From: Sphingobium sp.
GTDB lineage: Bacteria > Pseudomonadota > Alphaproteobacteria > Sphingomonadales > Sphingomonadaceae
DNA length: 6,211 nt
NCBI GenBank assembly: GCA_030148625.1
Contig: JASBTC010000281.1
Location: 1-6,211, forward strand
Direction of reading: 5' to 3'
Below the pieces are notes generated by a model. The model was not told the origin of the DNA and made no database searches. It was given only the letters and a program-made list of their open reading frames with translations. Shown piece by piece: positions 1 through 5,207 of this stretch; the first letter of the stretch is position 1, and each line of letters starts with the position of its first letter. The position numbers were made by a program, and so were the translations under genes.

Positions 1-547
1 CTTTCCCCAGCCGCTCGACGACGCCTGGGCCGCGCTGCAGGCAGTTGCGGGCGACGGGCCGCTGGCGGTGATGGGTGACAGCGCGGGCGGCAATCTCGCC
101 GCCGCACTCGCCCTGCGCGCGCGCGACCGCGGCGGGCCGAGGATCGACCTGCAGATATTGCTCTATCCGGTGCTTTCTCCGGATTTCGATCGCGACTCCT
201 ACGATCGGTTCGGCAAGGGCGACTATCTGATCTCGACCACCGACATGCAGTGGTTCTGGGACCATCATGTGCCGCTGGCCAGTCGCGATGATCCCGAAGC
301 GGCGCCGCTTGCCGCCACGAATCTCGCGGGTCTTCCCGAAGCGATCATCGTCCTTGCCGGCTGCGACCCGCTGCACGACGAAGGCCAGGCCTATGCCGCC
401 GCGCTGGCGGCAGCCGGCGTGCGCGTCGCGCTGCACGACCATCCCGGCATGGCGCACGGCTTCTTCACGCTGGTCGACCTGCTATCGACCGCTAATGCGG
501 AAGTGGCGCGGGTCGGACGGGCGATTTCGGAGCGCTTCGGCGGGTGA
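1..547 (+). CDS. HSL-family alpha/beta-hydrolase (esterase/lipase), 3' part
   Basis: This is the C-terminal part of a class IV (hormone-sensitive-lipase type) esterase. The reading frame is open from base 2 and its start lies outside the window, so about 181 residues are visible. The nucleophile elbow GDSAGG has its serine codon at 77-79. The acid motif GCDPLHDEG has its likely catalytic Asp at 365-367. The C-terminal MAHGFF carries the catalytic His at 455-457. Spacing and order match the Ser-Asp-His triad of this family; the HGGG oxyanion motif expected upstream is cut off. No membrane segment is visible in this part. Family members hydrolyse short-chain carboxylic esters in the cytoplasm; the substrate here is unknown. 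The TGA stop is followed by a gap with inverted repeats, facing the convergent LysR gene. The first ATG in view (68) lies just before the catalytic Ser and is not the true start. Confidence 0.93.
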   Translation, partial: FPQPLDDAWAALQAVAGDGPLAVMGDSAGGNLAAALALRARDRGGPRIDLQILLYPVLSPDFDRDSYDRFGKGDYLISTTDMQWFWDHHVPLASRDDPEAAPLAATNLAGLPEAIIVLAGCDPLHDEGQAYAAALAAAGVRVALHDHPGMAHGFFTLVDLLSTANAEVARVGRAISERFGG

Positions 548-553
548 GCCCTC

Positions 554-573
554 CGTTATTCCGGTGAAGGCAC
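554..573. repeat. Short repeat copy A (CGTTATTCCGGTGAAGGCAC)
   Basis: This 20-bp segment matches 4850-4869 at 17 of 20 positions, and all three differences are transitions. Both copies lie just after the stop of a + strand gene and just before a larger inverted repeat pair. It is probably a degenerate piece of a dispersed intergenic repeat. Confidence 0.5.
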
Positions 574-576
574 GGC

Positions 577-644
577 GAGACTTTCTCCTCTCCATCGAAG
601 ATGGGGAGGGGGACCGACGGCCAACGGCCGTTGGTGGAGGGGAA
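577..644 (+). repeat. REP-like hairpin repeat, family 1, left arm
   Basis: This arm matches the reverse complement of 729-797. The constant blocks are GAGAC at the outer end, GGGGAGGGGGACC in the middle and TGGTGGAGGGGAA at the inner end. It holds two stem-loops. The first is CTCTCCATC-gaa-GATGGGGAG (9 pairs, one G-T wobble). The second is built from ACCGACGGCC and GGCCGTTGGT around an AAC loop. The tips differ from the right arm but still pair. No reading frame here looks genuine. It sits 29 bp after the hydrolase stop and may act in transcript termination or 3'-end protection. Confidence 0.8.
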
Positions 645-728
645 ATACGATGCCGTCAGCACATGCTGCTTCCGGGTAATGTTTTCGTGCGATTGCCACC
701 AGTTGCAGCGAGAAGTGACGCATCGCAA

Positions 729-797
729 TTCCCCTCCACCACGCCGCTTCGCGCCGTGGTCCCCCTCCCCACGCTTCGCGTAGGGAGGAGAGGTCTC
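729..797 (-). repeat. REP-like hairpin repeat, family 1, right arm
   Basis: This is the inverted partner of 577-644. Read on the minus strand it has the same constant blocks. Its two stem-loops have different tips: CTCCCTACGC-gaa-GCGTGGGGAG (10 pairs, one wobble), and a stem of ACCACG with CGTGGT that continues through one mismatch to a small loop. The 84-bp spacer between the arms (645-728) shows only a weak TGCGAT/ATCGCA inverted repeat and no supported gene. The arm ends 23 bp past the LysR stop, so LysR transcripts run straight into it. Confidence 0.8.
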
Positions 798-820
798 ACT
801 GAAACGCCCGGCAATCCCCG

Positions 821-1777
821 TTACGCCTCTTCCGCCAGACGCTGCTGCACCAGCTCGATAAACCGGGCGATCAGCGGCGATGCGCTGCCCTTGGGCCACA
901 ACATGCTGATCGGCAGCGGCAGATCGAGATCGACGAGTTCGCGCAGCACGATATCGGCCGGGGTCCGGTCGGCACGCGCCGCGGTGATGATGCCAAGCCC
1001 GATCCCGGCGGCCGCGAGTTCATAGGCAATGTCCACTGCGGCGACTTCGACCGCGATGTTGGGCGAAACGCCGCGTGCATCGAACGCCGCGATCATCCGG
1101 TCGAACAGACGCGGCGAGATATGGCGGGCGGGCCAAAGCAAGGGCTCCGACGCGATATCGGCCAGCCGGACGGACGGCAGCGCCGCAAGCGGGTGATCGG
1201 CCGGCAGGGCCAGCATGAAACGATCCTGCCCGACGGGAAGCCTGTCGAACTGATCGACGTCGGTGGCCTCGTCGATGACGAAGGCGACATCGATCTCGTC
1301 GGCGAGCAGCCGGCTGCGCTGCGCATCCGAGGTCAGCGGAAAGGCGCGAAGCTCGACGGCCGGATAAAGCGTCCGGAATTCGCGCAGAACCGCCGGCAGG
1401 ACGGGACGGCGAAGCATCGCTTCCGAAAAGGAGACGCGGAGCGTGCCGAGATCGCCGTCGGCGATCCGCCGGACATTGCGGCGCGCTTCCTCGATCGACA
1501 GCAGGATCCGCCGGACATCCTTGGCCAGCGTCTGGCCCGCGGGCGTGATCGCGACACCCCGCGCCTGGCGCTCGAAAAGCTCGACATCGCCAAGCTCCCG
1601 CTCGAGATCGGCGATCCGGCGCGACAGCGCCGATTGCGCGATGTTGAGCCGTTCGGCGGCACGATGCAGATTCTGCTCCTCGGCAACGGCGAGGAAGAAA
1701 GGGAAATGCTTGGCGATCCGCAGGGTCCGCAATGTCGCGACCTCGCGGGGAACGTTCGGCGTCAGGGATTTGGACAT
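821..1777 (-). CDS. LysR-type transcriptional regulator
   Basis: This is a LysR-type DNA-binding regulator of 318 residues with the start chosen here, normal for the family. The N-terminal winged helix-turn-helix is clear: FFLAVAEEQNLHRAAERLNI, then AQSALSRRIADLERELG and LFER, with the recognition helix around residues 46-60, followed by the linker helix. The C-terminal periplasmic-binding-like effector domain spans about 105-300 (LGTLRVSFSEA at its start, the AYELAAAGIGLGII block later). The frame continues upstream to a GTG at 1861, but that would overlap the preceding small gene, and LysR proteins rarely carry so long an N-terminal extension. ATG 1777 has only a distant GGAG (13 nt away). 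A TTG at residue 16, with GAGG 8 nt before it, is a possible alternative start. It is the second gene of a minus-strand pair, 67 bp after the small gene. It probably acts on the divergent region at 2151-2382. The effector is unknown. Confidence 0.93.
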   Translation of the reverse strand: MSKSLTPNVPREVATLRTLRIAKHFPFFLAVAEEQNLHRAAERLNIAQSALSRRIADLERELGDVELFERQARGVAITPAGQTLAKDVRRILLSIEEARRNVRRIADGDLGTLRVSFSEAMLRRPVLPAVLREFRTLYPAVELRAFPLTSDAQRSRLLADEIDVAFVIDEATDVDQFDRLPVGQDRFMLALPADHPLAALPSVRLADIASEPLLWPARHISPRLFDRMIAAFDARGVSPNIAVEVAAVDIAYELAAAGIGLGIITAARADRTPADIVLRELVDLDLPLPISMLWPKGSASPLIARFIELVQQRLAEEA

Positions 1778-1844
1778 GTCCGGCTTTATGCTCCGGTCGG
1801 CCGTTGCTGGCCAGATCGGAGTTGCGCCCGCCGCAACCGGCGCA

Positions 1845-2150
1845 TCAGCCAAGTGCAACACGAACCACCGCCTTTCCGCAAATGTCGCGCGCGCGCATCA
1901 CCACTTCGACATCGGCGCGATTGCTGCCGTCCAGATGGCGCGCCATCACACGGCCCGCGACATGATCGGGCGCGAAACCGTCGTCGGGCGCATGTATGGA
2001 AACCAGCGAAGCCGCCGACGAGCCCGACCATTTGCGGACCATCTCGCAGACCCGTTCGGCCATCGAGGTTTCCGGATTCATGGGACCATCCAGTTCCACC
2101 GACTGCCCAAGTCGCACATCCGCGAAGCGGAGCGGGATTGCGTTCATCAT
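1845..2150 (-). CDS. Small hypothetical protein, first gene of the LysR transcript
   Basis: I do not recognise this 101-residue protein. The case for a real gene is a strong Shine-Dalgarno sequence (GGAGGG, minus strand, 2159-2154) right before tandem ATGs at 2150 and 2147; the second has the better spacing (6 nt). It also fills the gap between the divergent control region and LysR. The product is soluble-looking, with no signal peptide or membrane segment. The first half is acidic to mixed, and the C-terminal third (ADVEVVMRARDICGKAVVRV) looks like alternating beta strands with one Cys. No catalytic motif is evident. It ends 67 bp before the LysR start, which suggests co-transcription. It could be a small ligand-binding or accessory protein of the regulated pathway, but that is a guess. 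A non-coding reading cannot be ruled out because the opposite strand is also open here. Confidence 0.6.
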   Translation of the reverse strand: MMNAIPLRFADVRLGQSVELDGPMNPETSMAERVCEMVRKWSGSSAASLVSIHAPDDGFAPDHVAGRVMARHLDGSNRADVEVVMRARDICGKAVVRVALG

Positions 2151-2153
2151 CGT

Positions 2154-2159
2154 CCCTCC
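2154..2159 (-). promoter_or_regulatory. Ribosome binding site of the small gene
   Basis: GGAGGG on the minus strand lies 3 nt from the ATG at 2150 and 6 nt from the ATG at 2147. It is the main support for the small gene being translated, and it favours the second ATG. Confidence 0.6.
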
Positions 2160-2245
2160 ATGTTGCGACCGACGATTACGCCGTCAGCCTGCGATTGCTC
2201 GGAAAGGCATAAAATCGCGGCGATCTTGCGCCGATCTTATTTCTT

Positions 2246-2265
2246 TCTATCTTTTATAGGATAGA
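2246..2265. promoter_or_regulatory. Candidate operator palindrome TCTATC-N8-GATAGA
   Basis: Perfect 6-bp arms (2246-2251 and 2260-2265) surround the AT-rich spacer TTTTATAG. The half-site GATAGA recurs at 2348-2353, so three half-sites lie in this divergent region. A LysR-family dimer or tetramer could use such sites; the assignment to the neighbouring LysR is inference. Confidence 0.4.
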
Positions 2266-2370
2266 TGATTCGCTCCCAGTCGTCAAACCGGAGATCGGCG
2301 CATTGCCAAACGAGCGTTGGTCGGGCATCCGGCCCTTTACTAGTAAAGATAGATATTCAGAGATGGCCAG

Positions 2371-2376
2371 AGGAGA
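2371..2376 (+). promoter_or_regulatory. Ribosome binding site that fixes a TTG start
   Basis: AGGAGA lies 6 nt before the TTG at 2383. No in-frame ATG fits: the nearby ATG at 2363 is in another frame. The 10-base leader AGGAGAGACC here is identical to the one before the DapA-family gene (3869-3878). Confidence 0.7.
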
Positions 2377-2382
2377 GACCGC

Positions 2383-2970
2383 TTGACCGTCACCACGAAC
2401 AGCCAGGCCGCCCCATCGGCAACCGACAGGCTTGCCCTGCGCCGCTCGCCCCAGCCCGACGCGCTGGTCGCGCCAGGCCCCGATGCCCGAGAGATCGATC
2501 GCCTTGTCGAGATCGCGTTACGGGTGCCCGATCATGGCCGACTCAGCCCCTGGCGGCTGATCCTCATCGCCGGCGACGCCAAGGAGAAATGGGTCGCACG
2601 GCTGATGGAACTTGCGGATGCGCGCGAGGACGCCGCCAAGGTGCGCGTCAGCACGCGCAAGCTCGGTTCGGCGCCGCTCGTCGTCGTCGTGGTCTCCGCG
2701 GCGACCCCTGGCCACAAGGTGCCGGAATGGGAGCAATGGCTGTCGGCCGGCGCGGTCTGCATGAACGTGCTGAACGGCGCGCACGCCATGGGCTATGGCG
2801 CCAACTGGCTGACCGGCTGGCACGCCTATGACGGCCAGGCGACCGCGCTGCTCGATCTTGGCGATGGGGAGAAGGTGGCGGGCGTCATCCTGGTCGGCAG
2901 CATCGCGGAGGAAGCGCCCCCCCGCCCGCGCGCCGCGCCCGACGACGTTGCACGCTGGCTCGATCTCTGA
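2383..2970 (+). CDS. NAD(P)H nitroreductase, YdjA-like, FMN-binding
   Basis: This is a 195-residue single-domain flavoprotein of the nitroreductase superfamily, closest in pattern to YdjA-type enzymes, which reduce nitro or other electron-poor groups with NAD(P)H in the cytoplasm. Visible family motifs are RRS near residues 20-22 (FMN phosphate contact), RVPDHGRLSPWR at about 47-58 (typical YdjA-subgroup signature), and the central helix AGAVCMNVLNGAHAMGYGANWLTG at 122-145. Near the C-terminus, GVILVG (167-172) is the conserved strand that closes the flavin site. Length fits the family. The TTG start is set by the ribosome binding site at 2371-2376. The gene is divergent from the small gene/LysR pair, so LysR control is plausible. 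It converges on the GntR gene with only 7 bp between the two stop codons and no room for a terminator. The substrate is unknown. Confidence 0.93.
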   Translation: MTVTTNSQAAPSATDRLALRRSPQPDALVAPGPDAREIDRLVEIALRVPDHGRLSPWRLILIAGDAKEKWVARLMELADAREDAAKVRVSTRKLGSAPLVVVVVSAATPGHKVPEWEQWLSAGAVCMNVLNGAHAMGYGANWLTGWHAYDGQATALLDLGDGEKVAGVILVGSIAEEAPPRPRAAPDDVARWLDL

Positions 2971-2977
2971 ACCTCGA

Positions 2978-3760
2978 TCAGGCGCGCAGCGTGTCGGCCT
3001 TGATCGTGACGTCGGTGCTGAAGCCGTGACGACGCTCGCCGCCGCCGCCCGAATAATGCTCGCGGATCGCGCGTTCGGCGCTCAGCGAATCGCCCTCTTC
3101 GATAGCGCGGTAGATGCGCTCATGCTCGTGCGCCAGCGACAGGCGGACCGAACGGTCGGAGAATGTGCCATGCACCGACTTGTTGAGCGCCAGCAGGTCG
3201 ACCTGCGCCGACCAGAGCTTCTCCAGCGCACCGACGACGAGACTCATCGTCTCGTTTCCGCAATGGTTCACCAGTTCGGTGTGGAAGGCGCGCGCAAGGC
3301 CGATGAACGTGCTGGGATCGTCGACCGCCGCCATGCAGGCATCGATATTCGCGCGCAATTTGGGCAGCACCGTGGTCCCGCGATCCGGGCGCAGCGCGGC
3401 CTCCGCCGCACAGGCGGGCTCCAGCAGCCGCATGCCGTTGAGCAGGTCGGTGAGCGTGACGTTTCGCGCCTCGAGCACGAGGCCGAGCATATAGGCGGCC
3501 GTGCCCGAATGCGGGACATGGACGACCGCGCCGCCGACATTGCCGCGGATGACAGTGATCAGCCCTTCGGTTTCCAGGATCCGGAACGCTTCGCGGATAC
3601 AAGGCGGGCTGACCCCGAATTCGGCCAGCAGTTCCTCCTGCTTGGGCAGCAGATCGCCATCGGAGAGCGCGCCCGACAGGATGCGCGAACGCAGGCTGGA
3701 CGCAACGATTTCAGCCACTCGCGGCTGTCGCAACCGACGCTTGGTCGTGCCTGTGGTCAA
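2978..3760 (-). CDS. GntR-family regulator, FCD (FadR-type) subgroup
   Basis: This is a 260-residue transcription factor. The winged helix-turn-helix spans about 14-82 (RVAEIVASSLRSRILSG, LPKQEELLAEFGVSPPCIREAFRILETEGLI, then the wing with RGNVGGAVV). The all-helical FCD ligand domain spans about 104-236. Likely metal or ligand histidines are His160 (ARAFHTEL), His213 (HERIYRAIEEGD) and His235 (REHYSG). The Asp usually found four residues before the first His is replaced by Ala. The TTG start at 3760 is supported by GGGGGAG (minus strand, 3774-3768), 7 nt upstream. It is transcribed divergently from the DapA-family gene, the usual arrangement of a local repressor and its target, with a candidate operator at 3803-3823. 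FCD regulators commonly sense small organic acids; the effector here is unknown. Confidence 0.94.
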   Translation of the reverse strand: MTTGTTKRRLRQPRVAEIVASSLRSRILSGALSDGDLLPKQEELLAEFGVSPPCIREAFRILETEGLITVIRGNVGGAVVHVPHSGTAAYMLGLVLEARNVTLTDLLNGMRLLEPACAAEAALRPDRGTTVLPKLRANIDACMAAVDDPSTFIGLARAFHTELVNHCGNETMSLVVGALEKLWSAQVDLLALNKSVHGTFSDRSVRLSLAHEHERIYRAIEEGDSLSAERAIREHYSGGGGERRHGFSTDVTIKADTLRA

Positions 3761-3878
3761 AACCGGGCTCCCCCTGGGCCGATCATGCCGATCGCCGCAC
3801 TTGTGAATTCCATCGGATTACACCGAATTTCCAGATCCACTGCAATAAGCGCACACTGAATCTTTGCAAGGAGAGACC
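3761..3878. promoter_or_regulatory. Divergent promoter region, GntR gene / DapA-family gene
   Basis: These 118 bp separate the two start codons. The GntR ribosome binding site is at 3768-3774 (minus strand) and the DapA-family one at 3868-3873 (AAGGAG, 5 nt before the ATG at 3879). The palindrome at 3803-3823 lies near the middle. I could not assign confident promoter boxes. Confidence 0.6.
3803..3823. promoter_or_regulatory. Candidate GntR operator (21-bp imperfect palindrome)
   Basis: The arms read GTG.A.TCC and GGA.T.CAC (dots are mismatches) around a central ATC, with 7 of 9 arm positions pairing. Size, symmetry and central position suit a FadR/GntR dimer site that could silence both divergent genes. 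A related GAATTTCC follows at about 3825-3832. Confidence 0.45.
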
Positions 3879-4796
3879 ATGGCCAGCGAAGTCGCACGCT
3901 ACCAGTGCTTTACCATCAGCATCACCCCCTTCACGGCGGACGGCGCAATCGATGAGCCCGCGCTGCGGCGACATCTGCGCAAACTGGGGGACGCTGGAAT
4001 CGGCGTCTATGTCGGTGGCGGCGGCAGCGGCGAGGGCTATACGCTGTCGCAAGAGGAAACCAGCCGGCTGCTGACCATCGCCGTGGAAGAACTCAAGGGT
4101 CGCGCGCCGATCCGCGCCATGGGCGTCGAGCCGCGTACGGCGGACCAGATGATCGCATTTCTGGAGCAGGCAAAAAGCGCCGGCGTCGATGCCGCGCAGG
4201 TCTATTCGCTCGATGTCGGCCATGGCCATGCGCCGACCCCGCGCGAGCTTGACGCCTATTTCAGCGACGTGCTGTCCAACACCGATATCCCCTCGGTCCT
4301 CTCCACCCATCAGTCGGTAGGGTATGTCATCCCCGCCCAGGTCATCATCGAACTGTTCGATCGCCACACCCAGCTGATCGGACTCAACGTCAGCCACCAG
4401 GATCCCAATTATCTGCGCACGCTGGCCGATGCGCTCGGCGACCGGATCGACATCTGCGTCGGCGGGCCGCACCAGGCGCCAATGGCATTGGCGTTCGGCG
4501 CGCAGGGCTTCCTGTCCTCCGAAGGCAATATCGCGCCCAGGCTCTGCATGGGCGTGATCGATGCCGCAAAGGCCGGCGACAATGCTGCCTTTCTCGAGCG
4601 CTGGGGCAAGCTGATGCGGCTGTTCATGGCGCTTTACGGCAATGGCGGCATCCGCGTGACCAAGGCACTGCTCGAGCATTTCGGCCTGGCCGGCGGTTAT
4701 CCCCGCTCCCCGCGCCTGCCCGCCGAACCCGAGGCGCTGGCAAAGGCGCTCGCGGTCGTCGAGGCGATCGGACTGGCCGGGATCGAAGGCTGGTGA
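3879..4796 (+). CDS. Dihydrodipicolinate synthase (DapA/NAL)-superfamily protein with atypical active site
   Basis: This is a 305-residue (beta/alpha)8-barrel protein of the DapA / N-acetylneuraminate lyase family, normal in length. Family landmarks are ITPFTADGAID near the N-terminus, GGGGSGEGYTLSQEE (46-60, the counterpart of GTTGE), LIGLN (166-170), and GAQGFLSSEGNIAP (207-220). Known members form a Schiff base on the lysine of the GIK motif, helped by the tyrosine of YN.P. Here the lysine position is Asn170, the YN.P position reads STHQ (142-145), and the TPYY position reads SLDVGHGH (110-117). Histidines appear at 115, 117, 144, 173 and 198. It therefore should not be annotated as DHDPS, NAL or KdgD; the reaction is unknown. 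ATG 3879 is preferred because AAGGAG lies 5 nt before it; a TTG at 3864 precedes that site. It is probably controlled by the divergent GntR gene. A hairpin follows the stop by 8 bp. Confidence 0.93.
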   Translation: MASEVARYQCFTISITPFTADGAIDEPALRRHLRKLGDAGIGVYVGGGGSGEGYTLSQEETSRLLTIAVEELKGRAPIRAMGVEPRTADQMIAFLEQAKSAGVDAAQVYSLDVGHGHAPTPRELDAYFSDVLSNTDIPSVLSTHQSVGYVIPAQVIIELFDRHTQLIGLNVSHQDPNYLRTLADALGDRIDICVGGPHQAPMALAFGAQGFLSSEGNIAPRLCMGVIDAAKAGDNAAFLERWGKLMRLFMALYGNGGIRVTKALLEHFGLAGGYPRSPRLPAEPEALAKALAVVEAIGLAGIEGW

Positions 4797-4804
4797 ACGA
4801 AAAA

Positions 4805-4827
4805 CGGCGGGAGATAGTCTCCCGCCG
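4805..4827. terminator. Perfect 10-bp hairpin, intrinsic terminator on the minus strand
   Basis: CGGCGGGAGA pairs perfectly with TCTCCCGCCG around a TAG loop, 8 bp after the DapA-family stop. Five A residues lie just before it (4800-4804). Read rightward, the hairpin is followed only by CTTCCCG, a poor U-tract. Read leftward, it is followed by TTTTT, a classical terminator. It may therefore also block minus-strand transcripts leaving the COQ4 operon. Confidence 0.7.
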
Positions 4828-4849
4828 CTTCCCGTGACGAACCACTCAA

Positions 4850-4869
4850 CGTCATTCCGGCGAAAGCAC
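4850..4869. repeat. Short repeat copy B (CGTCATTCCGGCGAAAGCAC)
   Basis: This matches copy A at 554-573 at 17 of 20 positions, with transitions only. As there, it precedes a hairpin repeat pair in a convergent gap. Confidence 0.5.
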
Positions 4870-4883
4870 CTGTGAACCAACCC

Positions 4884-4960
4884 CCGTTCGTGTCGAGCCC
4901 TTCGACTGCCCGCCAGGGCGGGCGCTCAGGATAAACTTCGGCCTATAGGCCGAAGTCGAG
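4884..4960 (+). repeat. REP-like hairpin repeat, family 2, left arm
   Basis: This 77-bp arm matches the reverse complement of 4986-5063. The constant blocks are CGAGCCCTTCGACTGCC, GGCGCTCAGGATAAACTTC and GAAGTCGAG. Two stem-loops break them up: GCCCGC-cagg-GCGGGC, and CTTCGGCC-tata-GGCCGAAG (perfect 8-bp stem). The tips differ from the partner arm while pairing is kept. The CCCTTCGAC...CTCAGGA core resembles a repeat common in sphingomonad and related genomes (from memory, not searched). Confidence 0.85.
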
Positions 4961-4985
4961 CCACGCTGCGCCGCGCCCTACGTCC

Positions 4986-5063
4986 CTCGACTTCTCCGCG
5001 AAGCGGAGAAGTTTATCCTGAGCGCCTGCCTTCGCAGGCAGTCGAAGGGCTCGGGACAAACGG
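4986..5063 (-). repeat. REP-like hairpin repeat, family 2, right arm
   Basis: This is the inverted partner of 4884-4960, separated from it by 25 bp. Read on the minus strand, its first stem-loop is GCCTGC-gaag-GCAGGC, where a C-G pair of the left arm has become T-A. The second has a 9-bp stem starting CTTCTCCGC with a TTC loop. The outer 17 bp still match the other arm at 14 positions. The pair could fold into a cruciform or a long RNA hairpin. Confidence 0.85.
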
Positions 5064-5074
5064 TGAAGATGGCC

Positions 5075-5198
5075 AGAGCGATTTCGAGGCAGATGGAATC
5101 ATCTACCGGCTCGGAGCCGCAGGCCAGCGAAGCCAAATCTTGGCAAACAAGGGCAAATATGGAGCGGATCTGATTCATCCCGAACCAGAATCCGCTCT
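5075..5198. repeat. MITE-like element with 11-bp terminal inverted repeats
   Basis: AGAGCGATTTC at 5075-5085 and GAATCCGCTCT at 5188-5198 are inverted copies (9 of 11). The 124-bp interior holds three small hairpins: AGATG-gaat-CATCT (5091-5104), CGGCT-cgg-AGCCG (5107-5119) and the right-end hairpin at 5162-5197. There is no coding capacity and I could not identify a clear target duplication. It is proposed as a non-autonomous mobile or dispersed repeat, unproven without other copies. Confidence 0.4.
5162..5197 (-). terminator. Candidate terminator hairpin after the COQ4-family gene
   Basis: GAGCGGAT (5162-5169) and ATCCGCTC (5190-5197) are perfect 8-bp arms. The stem extends by CTG/CAG after one bulged A. 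On the minus strand the hairpin starts 10 nt after the COQ4-family stop and is followed by CATATTTG, a weak U-rich stretch. It coincides with the right end of the MITE-like element. Confidence 0.45.
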
Positions 5199-5207
5199 AA
5201 AACCCAG

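Larger units (their letters stand above)
2151..2382. promoter_or_regulatory. Divergent control region between the small gene/LysR pair and the nitroreductase
   Basis: This 232-bp gene-free region is more AT-rich than its surroundings, notably 2207-2270 and 2338-2362, and must hold promoters for both directions. A perfect 11-bp inverted repeat (TGCGCCGATCT at 2227-2237 and AGATCGGCGCA at 2292-2302, centres 65 bp apart) encloses a second palindrome at 2246-2265. A third GATAGA copy lies at 2348-2353. I could not assign confident -35/-10 boxes. The arrangement fits a LysR-controlled divergent promoter. Confidence 0.6.
4797..5207. other. Gene-free convergent gap packed with hairpins and repeats
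   Basis: I see no convincing gene in these 411 bp. In order they contain a terminator-like hairpin (4805-4827), a short repeat copy (4850-4869), an inverted pair of hairpin repeats (4884-5063) and a MITE-like element with short terminal inverted repeats (5075-5198). Short open frames here overlap the repeats and lack ribosome binding sites. Both flanking genes end into this gap. Confidence 0.8.

Noticed and set aside
601..783. 60-codon + strand open frame between the repeat arms
   Set aside because: Both ends are repeat sequence, there is no ribosome binding site, and the composition is not protein-like.
1778..1861. GTG start at 1861 for LysR
   Set aside because: It adds 28 atypical residues before the normal LysR N-terminus and overlaps the preceding small gene.
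1121..2212. Long + strand open frame of 363 codons opposite LysR
   Set aside because: It has no ribosome binding site and an Arg/Pro-rich composition with no domain; it is the antisense of the clear LysR gene in high-GC DNA.
3864..3878. TTG start for the DapA-family gene
   Set aside because: The AAGGAG ribosome binding site lies downstream of this TTG and correctly spaced before the ATG at 3879.
3783..4880. Minus-strand open frame of 365 codons opposite the DapA-family gene
   Set aside because: It covers a well-supported + gene and its promoter, shows no recognisable motif, and runs through the terminator hairpin.
4884..5063. CRISPR-like array
   Set aside because: There are only two arms, in inverted rather than direct orientation, with no regular unique spacers and no cas genes in view.
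4978..5178. 66-codon minus-strand open frame in the repeat region
   Set aside because: It spans a repeat arm and most of the MITE-like element, without a ribosome binding site or protein-like conservation signals.
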